From contig JAVMKC010000046.1 in the NCBI GenBank assembly GCA_031732795.1, positions 1-29,035 of the forward strand: a stretch of 29,035 nt of DNA. The letters are read 5' to 3'. The notes beneath the pieces were generated by a model, which did not search any database, was not told where the DNA came from, and saw only the letters and a list, made by a program, of their open reading frames with translations. Every line of letters starts with the position of its first letter. Positions within the stretch are counted from its first letter, which is position 1. Both the position numbers and the translations under genes were made by a program. Positions 1-5,456 of the stretch are shown here, piece after piece. This DNA comes from Accumulibacter sp031732795. GTDB taxonomy: Bacteria; Pseudomonadota; Gammaproteobacteria; Burkholderiales; Rhodocyclaceae.

Positions 1-7
1 GTTGGGC
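1..7 (-). other. possible truncated attC end (core box at window edge)
   Basis: The first seven bases are GTTGGGC, identical to the right-hand core boxes of the attC sites ending at 637 and 1802. An attC in the same orientation as its neighbours would end here, with the rest lying before the window. A seven-base match alone is weak; its support comes from the four clear sites that follow. The very GC-rich stretch 8-238 has no gene I can support. Confidence 0.35.
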
Positions 8-238
8 CACGGGACGTAAAACGCTCGCGCTGGCTGCGCGACGAACGGAAGCGGTTTCCGGCAAGGCGTCCCTGCCCGGCACGCGAGGCCACCGGCACGA
101 AAGCCCGCGCGGTCGCCGGCTGACGACGACCGCCCACCACGCCGCCGCGTCAGCCGCTGCCGCGCCGCGACCGGCGACCGCCGCGCCGGACCGCGTGCCG
201 CGAAGAGAACGAATGCTCAAGCGCTTTCCTCCCGAAAG

Positions 239-299
239 GCCCAACGCAAAAGTCAGCGGCGCCGGCACGGCGTCCGCTGGACTGCCGGCCGGGTTCGGC
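239..299 (-). other. integron attC recombination site
   Basis: The outer boxes are GCCCAAC (239-245) and GTTCGGC (293-299). The inner arms pair as AGTCAGCGG on the left against AGTCCAGCGG (reverse complement of the right). The one extra C, in the right arm, matches the extrahelical base that attC hairpins use to set polarity and gives a minus orientation. The spacers between outer and inner boxes are unequal (about 5 and 9 nt), so it is less regular than the sites at 1707 and 2475. It bounds the cassette holding the 315-590 gene. Confidence 0.72.
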
Positions 300-314
300 G
301 GCAAAGGAGAAACT

Positions 315-590
315 ATGAGCATGGCGCAGCGATACGCGAGCTACCTTGAACGTGAAAGCCACAAGGCCGCGACGCCGGTAAAAGCCGAGGCGATGCGGCA
401 GGCGGCAAACAAGTTGTATGAATTGGAAAGAGAAACGCACCGTCTGCGCGGACTACTGGAAGAGGCAAGCGCAGTGATCGAGGCCGCCCGCGACGTGGTG
501 GCATGGGACTGGCGCGAGAACGATAGCGATTGCGTGGCGGACATGAAGGCGCTCCCGATGGCGCTGGATGATTTGACGCCGAACGATTAG
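315..590 (+). CDS. small hypothetical protein, cassette-borne
   Basis: This encodes 91 residues. I chose the ATG at 315 because AAAGGAGA lies 5-12 bases upstream; the longer frame opening at 195 would run through the attC at 239-299. The protein is hydrophilic and rich in Ala, Glu and Arg. Residues about 20-60 are likely helical (repeated Lys/Glu/Arg with AMRQAANKLYELERE), followed by a short acidic tail. There are no membrane segments, no cysteine pair and no recognised domain. The start is 15 bases after one attC and the stop lies inside the next, so it fits neatly as a cassette gene. However, it is on the plus strand while the attC polarity is minus, so it appears inverted within its cassette. 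Function unknown; small phage-type or regulatory proteins look similar. Confidence 0.68.
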   Translation: MSMAQRYASYLERESHKAATPVKAEAMRQAANKLYELERETHRLRGLLEEASAVIEAARDVVAWDWRENDSDCVADMKALPMALDDLTPND

Positions 591-637
591 CTCAGCGGCG
601 CAGCCTTAGCGGAGTCCGCTGGAGCGCTATGTTGGGC
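578..637 (-). other. integron attC recombination site
   Basis: The outer boxes are GCCGAAC (578-584) and GTTGGGC (631-637). The inner arms align as CTCAGCGG on the left against CTCCAGCGG (reverse complement of the right), again with one extra C in the right arm, hence minus orientation. It is 60 bases long with a short central loop. Both flanking genes (315-590 on plus, 587-877 on minus) have their stop codons inside it, as is common for cassettes. Confidence 0.8.
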
Positions 638-877
638 TGCCACAATCGATATAGACTCACATCTGGCCTGAATTGTATCCGCAGATAGGTCTGCTCCGCA
701 GTCCCACTCGATAAAATATTTACCGTTGTAAAGTCGTTCGAACTCGGTTTTGTTACTTAATGGCGAAAATACTTCTGAGCCGAGATAGGGTTTTACATCA
801 AATAATCCACTTTTTCCATCTTCAAATCTGATGTAAAGAATAAAATTCTCCTGTGGAATGACTTCTGCAATACTCAT
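587..877 (-). CDS. DUF2442 domain protein (putative antitoxin-like partner)
   Basis: This encodes 96 residues and matches the DUF2442 pattern: a short beta-rich N-terminal part with the FEDGKSGLFDVKPYL segment, then F.PL....F and the conserved IEWDCGADLSADTI near residues 57-70. The C-terminal tail (about 20 Ala/Ser/Pro-rich residues) is encoded inside the attC at 578-637, so it has probably been shaped by cassette formation. The start codon overlaps the stop of the DUF4160 gene by four bases (ATGA), implying translational coupling. DUF4160/DUF2442 pairs are often found on mobile DNA and have been proposed as toxin-antitoxin-like units. That role is family-level knowledge and inference here; no activity can be read from the sequence. 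It is AT-rich compared with the core genes. Confidence 0.85.
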   Translation of the reverse strand: MSIAEVIPQENFILYIRFEDGKSGLFDVKPYLGSEVFSPLSNKTEFERLYNGKYFIEWDCGADLSADTIQARCESISIVAAQHSAPADSAKAAPLS

Positions 878-1146
878 TGGTCAAGCCCTCTAATTGGGAA
901 TGGTTTTTTGCCGTTAACGGCCAATTGCCAGTCAGCCAACAAATCATCTTGGTGTATATCAATCCAGGCTACAACCAGTTTATGTTTCCTCGGTGGAAGC
1001 TCCCCTGCCAAAACGGTTCCATCAAGAATTGAGTAAACTGCTACTTGGCCTTGATAGTCGGCGTGAATGTGGGGCACGTTGTGCGTGTCCGTGTCATAGA
1101 AAAACATTCGAATAAGAATTCCATAGAACATTGAAATTGTTGGCAT
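874..1146 (-). CDS. DUF4160 domain protein
   Basis: This encodes 90 residues spanning a whole DUF4160 domain: MFYGILIRMFFYDTDTHNVP, then PHIHADYQGQVAVYSI, the GELPPRK turn near residues 49-55 and the closing LVVAWIDIHQDDLLADW motif near residues 58-74. The His-rich PHIHA segment is a family hallmark. It is the first gene of a two-gene cassette; its stop overlaps the start of the DUF2442 gene by four bases. The start codon is 18 bases from the core box at 1164-1170. Base composition is AT-rich, supporting horizontal origin. The biochemical function of the family is not established, so a toxin role is only a hypothesis. Confidence 0.87.
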   Translation of the reverse strand: MPTISMFYGILIRMFFYDTDTHNVPHIHADYQGQVAVYSILDGTVLAGELPPRKHKLVVAWIDIHQDDLLADWQLAVNGKKPFPIRGLDQ

Positions 1147-1163
1147 GACGCTTTTTTTATTAC

Positions 1164-1216
1164 GCCCAACGTCTTAGGCCGGGTAACAGGTTAAAGGACA
1201 GATGTCTTTGTTGTCT
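1164..1216 (-). other. degenerate or partial attC site
   Basis: A perfect core box, GCCCAAC (1164-1170), sits where the cassette boundary between the genes at 874-1146 and 1228-1692 is expected. The best right-hand partner is GTTGTCT (1210-1216), a poor match. The inner arms do not pair as in the other sites; instead a small local hairpin (AAAG.ACA / TGT.CTTT) occupies 1193-1209. I read it as a decayed site or one keeping only the cleaved core. The right limit is uncertain. Confidence 0.42.
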
Positions 1217-1227
1217 TTTGTGCATGA

Positions 1228-1692
1228 TCACTGCCTTTCTTGGGTCTTCTTTTCTTTACCGCATCTTTCACAACGAAAGGTGGTTTCTTCTGCATAAACG
1301 GTATAAGTTACACCATAATCTGGGTCTGGTTGAAAGTTACTATCAAGATAAAGTGCACCTGGGTCAGCGTTTGGATTTACCAGTTCCTCACCAATAGCTA
1401 CGTTCTCTTTGCCTATTAGCTCATAATCGTGTTGAAGCGTTAGGCATCGTCTGCATGCGCATGATGGATCCAAATCATGTCCTATAGTTTCGCAATACTG
1501 TCTTCTCTGGAGTTCGCGCTGATTACTATCTTCAGTTAAATGCTGGAGACGATTAATCTCTAATTGGCTATTCCACAATCTATAACGAAGAGCTTTAATA
1601 TACAAAAATGTTGCGATGATGCATGTGATTAAGCTACCGATCAGAAAAAGTGGATGATCAATCAAAAAGAATTTAAGAGAATTAATCATCAA
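1228..1692 (-). CDS. hypothetical single-pass membrane protein with Cys clusters
   Basis: This encodes 154 residues. One hydrophobic helix lies at about 12-33, preceded by a short N-terminus. A Lys/Arg/Gln-rich, possibly coiled region (about 36-66) follows. Two cysteine groups come next: C67, C78, C80, C83 and, near the C-terminus, C141-x2-C144 in the sequence FRCERCGKEKK, which resembles half of a zinc ribbon. The soluble part is probably cytoplasmic if the positive-inside rule holds for the RYR segment after the helix. I recognise no family. The start is 14 bases from the attC at 1707-1802, and the gene is markedly AT-rich, so it is probably a cassette gene acquired by transfer. Zinc binding is inference. 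Confidence 0.75.
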   Translation of the reverse strand: MMINSLKFFLIDHPLFLIGSLITCIIATFLYIKALRYRLWNSQLEINRLQHLTEDSNQRELQRRQYCETIGHDLDPSCACRRCLTLQHDYELIGKENVAIGEELVNPNADPGALYLDSNFQPDPDYGVTYTVYAEETTFRCERCGKEKKTQERQ

Positions 1693-1706
1693 AGTCTCCT
1701 AGGAAT

Positions 1707-1802
1707 GCCCAACGCTTAGCTTGAGGGGCGGCCGGAGCCCAAAGGGCGGAGGGAACCGAGAAGCGTAGCTTCTCGGCCGTCCCCTCGAAGCGCCTGTTGG
1801 GC
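1707..1802 (-). other. integron attC recombination site
   Basis: This is a 96-base imperfect palindrome. The outer boxes GCCCAAC (1707-1713) and GTTGGGC (1796-1802) are perfectly complementary. Inner arms are CTTGAGGGG on the left and CTTCGAGGGG (reverse complement of the right): one extra C in the right arm, with 6- and 5-base spacers, is the mirror image of a canonical attC and so gives minus orientation. The central part holds a second perfect hairpin (CCGAGAAGC, three-base loop, GCTTCTCGG). It lies 11 bases beyond the stop of the 1814-2443 gene. Confidence 0.88.
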
Positions 1803-1813
1803 AGCGCTATGAA

Positions 1814-2443
1814 TCAGCGGCTTGAAAGCTCAATTTGATACTCAAGGTCGGCGCACGTTGTTCCCCGGAAGTAAGTGAAGACTGTCCAGCGCACCATATT
1901 CCGTACCTCAGGCGAGTACCAGTACTTGTAGGTGGCTTGATCGCTGTTGCCTGTCTGTTGGTTCTTCCATCTACCCTCGCAAACGATTGGCGAAACGTCG
2001 AATTCCTGTTGGCCAACCTTGAGCCGCTCATTGCCTCCGGCCTTACATGTGAGGTTTGTGAGCACGTTACCACTACGAAGGGTCGTATCCCATGACCTGC
2101 CCTCTTGAATCGGGAAGTTGAAGACATCAGAGCGAAGGATTTCGCTGCCGTCCTTGACGTTGAATGCTAGATCCTTCCCATAAGAGAGATTGAACTTTGC
2201 TCCTTCTCGCGGCCCGGTAATCTCGGCTTTATAGCCAGACTCTGTGACCTCCGTAACTGTTTGGCTTTGCTTTGCGCCAGTGTTGATACCGTTGGTGCAC
2301 GTATCGCGAGGGTTCACGCGAACGCCCCAAACCCAACTGTCGCCGACTTTATGCAGTGGCGCGTCAATCGCATCTGCCGCGTAGACAAAACATGACGTGG
2401 CAAGAAGAAGTGCGCTCGCAATCATGGTTAACAATCTACGCAT
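1814..2443 (-). CDS. hypothetical secreted protein
   Basis: This encodes 209 residues. The N-terminus is a clear signal peptide: MRRLL, a hydrophobic stretch to about residue 20, then a likely signal peptidase I site after FVYA (about residues 19-22). The Cys at residue 18 lacks a good lipobox, so a lipoprotein is less likely. The mature part is beta-rich (VGDSWVWGVRV near the start, KYWYSPEVRNMVRWTVF near the end) and has four scattered cysteines (in DTC, LTC, IVC and TTC) that could form disulfides. The YWYSPEVRNMVRW segment recalls many exported hypothetical proteins, but I cannot name a family. The stop is 11 bases from the attC at 1802 and the start is 31 bases from the attC at 2475, so it is a standard cassette gene in array orientation. 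Confidence 0.8.
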   Translation of the reverse strand: MRRLLTMIASALLLATSCFVYAADAIDAPLHKVGDSWVWGVRVNPRDTCTNGINTGAKQSQTVTEVTESGYKAEITGPREGAKFNLSYGKDLAFNVKDGSEILRSDVFNFPIQEGRSWDTTLRSGNVLTNLTCKAGGNERLKVGQQEFDVSPIVCEGRWKNQQTGNSDQATYKYWYSPEVRNMVRWTVFTYFRGTTCADLEYQIELSSR

Positions 2444-2474
2444 AATCTAATCTCTTCAAAGGTTGATGAAATAT

Positions 2475-2600
2475 GCCCAACGTTGAGGTAACCGGCACGA
2501 CGCAGCAAGCCAGCCAGGCCGTGCGGCCGAGACTTGACCAAGGCGGCCGCATGGCCTGGCTGGCTTGCTGCGGCGTGTCCGGTTAACCGCTGGGTTAGGC
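2475..2600 (-). other. integron attC recombination site (long, near-perfect hairpin)
   Basis: This site is 126 bases with boxes GCCCAAC (2475-2481) and GTTAGGC (2594-2600). The inner arms are GGTAACCGG (left) and GGTTAACCGG (right, reverse complement), with one extra T in the right arm, again minus orientation. It continues into a perfect 19-bp stem (GCAGCAAGCCAGCCAGGCC and its complement), typical of long-stem attC sites. In this polarity it should close a cassette lying to its right, but no gene is found between 2601 and lon, so that cassette is lost or truncated. Confidence 0.9.
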
Positions 2601-2648
2601 GGCGCGGTGAGCGAAGGCACGGCAGCAAGGGCCAGATGAACAACTCAA

Positions 2649-2794
2649 GGGGTCAGGTCTTCCATTTAAGCATTTCCGATTTACGAGCCTGCGATACGAC
2701 TGATGGTTGAATAATGGACCTCGCAGGCTGCTATCGGGTTCCATTATTCGACCAATAGTCGTGGTTGGGGTGGAGTATTCCGAGATCTGACCCC
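2649..2794. mobile_element. MITE-like element with terminal inverted repeats
   Basis: The ends GGGGTCAGGTCT (2649-2660) and AGATCTGACCCC (2783-2794) are inverted repeats with 11 of 12 matches. The inside is full of dyads: AGCCTGCGA (2686-2694) pairs perfectly with TCGCAGGCT (2721-2729), and 2696-2718 pairs with 2740-2762 with few mismatches (shared GAATAATGGA). It has no coding capacity. The GGGGTCAGGTCT end is, as I recall, common beside REP-type Y1 transposase genes, but none is present. It lies between the last attC and lon. The remaining bases 2601-2648 and 2795-2914 show nothing I can name. Confidence 0.6.
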
Positions 2795-2914
2795 AGAGCG
2801 TGTGCGTGTGGCTTCATTTTGCCCGACCGGCTTTGACGAACCGGCGGTCGACTCTTGGCCGATGATTTAAAAGCGTACCGCACTCCATCGACTTCCAGAT
2901 TACCGGTCCAATAC

Positions 2915-2950
2915 CAACCGCCGCGAAGCAGGAATTCTCCGCGGCGGTTG
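2915..2950 (-). terminator. inverted repeat after lon, possible terminator
   Basis: CAACCGCCGCG (2915-2925) and CGCGGCGGTTG (2940-2950) form a perfect 11-bp stem with a 14-base loop, starting seven bases beyond the lon stop codon. There is no T-tract on the minus strand, so intrinsic termination is uncertain; it may instead protect the 3' end of the lon mRNA. Confidence 0.45.
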
Positions 2951-2956
2951 CCAATC

Positions 2957-5374
2957 TCAATGGGTGATCAGGGCTTGTATTCCAGGCGATTCGTTGGCGG
3001 TGGAGCCGACTCCAGCGGCTACCGGCTCGGCGGGTAGCGGTTCTGGACGGCGTTCCAAGGCCGACTCGAGGACTTGATCGATCCAGCGAACCGGGATCAA
3101 CTCGAGCTTGTTTTTGATGTTGTCCGGAATCTCTGCCAAGTCGCGGGTGTTTTCTTCGGGAATCAATACCCGTGCCAGACCGCCACGGACCGCGGCCAGC
3201 AGTTTTTCTTTCAGGCCGCCAATCGGCAGGACTTCGCCACGCAAGGTGATTTCGCCGGTCATCGCCACGTCGCAACGAACCGGGATGCCGGTGAGTACCG
3301 AAACCAGTGCCGTGCAGATGCCGACTCCTGCTGATGGGCCATCCTTGGGAATGGCGCCTTCAGGCAGGTGAATGTGGATATCGCTTTTCTGGTAGAAGTC
3401 CTGATCGATTCCCAGCGACTGTGCGCGTTTGCGCACTACCGACAAGGCGGCTTGCACGGATTCCTGCATTACTTCGCCGAGTTTGCCGGTGGTGGTAGTT
3501 TTGCCTTTACCCGGCAAGACCACCGATTCGATGGTCAGCAGCTCGCCGCCGACTTCGGTCCATGCCAGACCGGTGACTTGTCCGACTTGATTCTCGCGCT
3601 CGGCGACACCGAAATTGTAGCGTCGAACGCCGAGGAATTTGTCGAGGTTACGGGCGCTGACAGCGACTTTATGCTGACTTTTACGCAACAGCAGTGTCTT
3701 GACGACTTTGCGACAAATCTTGGAGATATCCCGCTCCAGCGAACGCACACCGGCTTCACGGGTGTAGTAGCGGACGATATCGCGTAGCGCACTTTCGGCG
3801 ACGGTCAGCTCTGTTGTCCGCAAGCCGTTGTTTTTCATTTGTTTTGGCAGCAGATAGCGCTGGGCGATGTTAACTTTTTCGTCCTCGGTGTATCCCGAGA
3901 GGCGGATCACTTCCATCCGGTCGAGCAGCGGTGCCGGGATGTTCAAGGTATTGGCGGTTGCCACGAACATCACTTCCGAGAGGTCGTATTCGACTTCGAC
4001 ATAGTGGTCGACGAATGTCGAGTTCTGTTCGGGGTCGAGCACTTCCAGCAGCGCCGAGCTGGGATCGCCGCGGAAATCCTGTCCCATCTTGTCGACTTCG
4101 TCGAGCAGGAACAAGGGATTTTTGACGCCGATCTTGCTCATGTTCTGCAGGATTTTGCCGGGCATCGAGCCGATATAGGTCCGGCGATGACCGCGAATCT
4201 CGGCTTCGTCGCGCACGCCGCCGAGACTCATGCGGACGAACTTGCGCCCGGTCGAGCGGGCGATCGATTGGCCCAGCGAGGTTTTGCCGACTCCGGGAGG
4301 CCCGACCAGGCAGAGAATCGGCGCCTTCAACCGGTCGACGCGTTGTTGAACGGCCAGATATTCGATGATCCGTTCCTTGACTTTTTCGAGTCCCCAGTGG
4401 TCGGCATCGAGAATTTTTCCCGCCGCGGCCAGATCCTTGCTGATCCGTGTCCGCTTGCGCCAGGGAAGAGCGGTCAGGGTTTCAATGAAATTGCGGACGA
4501 CGGTGGCTTCGGCGGACATCGGCGACATCAACCGCAGTTTGCGGAACTCGGCCATCGCCTTGGCCTGTCCTTCCTTGCTCATCCCGGCGAGCTTGATCTT
4601 CTTCTCCAGCTCTTCGAGATCGGCACCGTCCTCGCCCTCGCCGAGTTCCTTCTGGATCGCTTTGACCTGCTCATTGAGGTAGTACTCGCGCTGGCTTTTT
4701 TCCATTTGCCGTTTGACTCGGCCGCGGATGCGCTTTTCGACCTGCAGGATGTCGATTTCGGATTCGATTTGTGCCAGCAGACGTTCGATCCGCGCGCGGA
4801 CGTCGAAAATTTCGAGAATTTCCTGCTTCTGCTCCAACTTCAACGGCAAATGCGCGGCGATGGTGTCGGCCAAACGACCCGGTTGTTCGATACCGGCGAT
4901 CGAGGTCAAAATCTCGGGCGGAATTTTTTTGTTCAGCTTGACGTATTGGTCGAACTGGGCGATCACGGCGCGGCGCAGCGCTTCGATTTCATGATTGACG
5001 CCGTCTTCAACCAATACCGGGCGGGCAGCGGAGAAGAACATTGCGTCGCGGGCGTTGATCGAGTCCAGGCGGGCGCGCTGGACGCCTTCAACCAACACTT
5101 TGACCGTTCCGTCGGGCAATTTGAGCATCTGCAGAATGTTGGCCACGCAGCCGACACTGTACAGATCCTCGGCTTCCGGCTCGTCTTTGACAGCCGATTT
5201 CTGGGCGACGAGCAGGATGCTTTTGGCCGCTTCCATCGACACTTCGAGCGCGCGGATCGATTTTGGCCGCCCGACGAACAGCGGGATGACCATGTGCGGG
5301 AAGACGACGACGTCGCGCAATGGCAGCAACGGCAGTTCGACCGACTCGGCAGACAATTTAGGGGGTGCAGACAT
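2957..5374 (-). CDS. lon: ATP-dependent protease Lon
   Basis: This encodes 805 residues, the usual length for LonA. It unfolds and degrades misfolded and short-lived regulatory proteins in the cytoplasm as a homohexamer. The N-terminal LON substrate-binding domain begins ELPLLPLRDVVVFPHMVIPLF. A coiled middle region (about 195-300) follows, then the AAA+ domain with Walker A GPPGVGKT and Walker B FLLDEVDK. The C-terminal S16 protease domain has the Ser-Lys dyad: Ser in KDGPSAG (about 681) and Lys in GGLKEKLLAA (about 724). A Pro/Ala-rich tail of about 30 residues is not conserved. It is last in the tig-clpP-clpX-lon run, 82 bases after clpX, and has its own heat-shock promoter (5408-5435), so it can be transcribed apart from clpX. 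Its transcription points toward the cassette array. Confidence 0.98.
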   Translation of the reverse strand: MSAPPKLSAESVELPLLPLRDVVVFPHMVIPLFVGRPKSIRALEVSMEAAKSILLVAQKSAVKDEPEAEDLYSVGCVANILQMLKLPDGTVKVLVEGVQRARLDSINARDAMFFSAARPVLVEDGVNHEIEALRRAVIAQFDQYVKLNKKIPPEILTSIAGIEQPGRLADTIAAHLPLKLEQKQEILEIFDVRARIERLLAQIESEIDILQVEKRIRGRVKRQMEKSQREYYLNEQVKAIQKELGEGEDGADLEELEKKIKLAGMSKEGQAKAMAEFRKLRLMSPMSAEATVVRNFIETLTALPWRKRTRISKDLAAAGKILDADHWGLEKVKERIIEYLAVQQRVDRLKAPILCLVGPPGVGKTSLGQSIARSTGRKFVRMSLGGVRDEAEIRGHRRTYIGSMPGKILQNMSKIGVKNPLFLLDEVDKMGQDFRGDPSSALLEVLDPEQNSTFVDHYVEVEYDLSEVMFVATANTLNIPAPLLDRMEVIRLSGYTEDEKVNIAQRYLLPKQMKNNGLRTTELTVAESALRDIVRYYTREAGVRSLERDISKICRKVVKTLLLRKSQHKVAVSARNLDKFLGVRRYNFGVAERENQVGQVTGLAWTEVGGELLTIESVVLPGKGKTTTTGKLGEVMQESVQAALSVVRKRAQSLGIDQDFYQKSDIHIHLPEGAIPKDGPSAGVGICTALVSVLTGIPVRCDVAMTGEITLRGEVLPIGGLKEKLLAAVRGGLARVLIPEENTRDLAEIPDNIKNKLELIPVRWIDQVLESALERRPEPLPAEPVAAGVGSTANESPGIQALITH

Positions 5375-5407
5375 TCGTTGGTGCCCTCAAGGTAAAAGTC
5401 CATGCCC

Positions 5408-5435
5408 ACATGGGGGCATGAACCCATATTTCAAG
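5408..5435 (-). promoter_or_regulatory. sigma-32 (RpoH) heat-shock promoter for lon
   Basis: Read on the minus strand, CTTGAAA (5435-5429) is followed after 13 bases by CCCCATGT (5415-5408). This is essentially the sigma-32 consensus (CTTGAA, 13-17 bases, CCCCATnT). Transcription would begin near 5400, giving a 5' leader of about 26 bases before the lon ATG at 5374. The hairpin seen at 5401-5420 overlaps this promoter and is probably a by-product of its -10 region. Confidence 0.85.
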
Positions 5436-5456
5436 CTGCTGGCTACGATGAGTTGA

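Noticed and set aside
195..314. Upstream extension of the first cassette gene to 195
   Set aside because: It would translate through the attC at 239-299, while a strong ribosome site directly precedes the ATG at 315.
2428..2643. Minus-strand frame of 71 codons across the last attC
   Set aside because: It only translates the attC palindrome and the start of the neighbouring gene's leader; no ribosome site.
3839..5395. Long plus-strand reading frame (518 codons) opposite lon
   Set aside because: It lies entirely antisense to a clear lon gene, has biased composition (Phe/Asp/His rich) and no ribosome site; it is a by-product of GC-rich codon use.
5401..5420. CATGCCC/GGGCATG hairpin considered as a clpX terminator
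   Set aside because: There is no T-tract, and the bases coincide with the -10 of the sigma-32 promoter for lon, which explains the sequence better.
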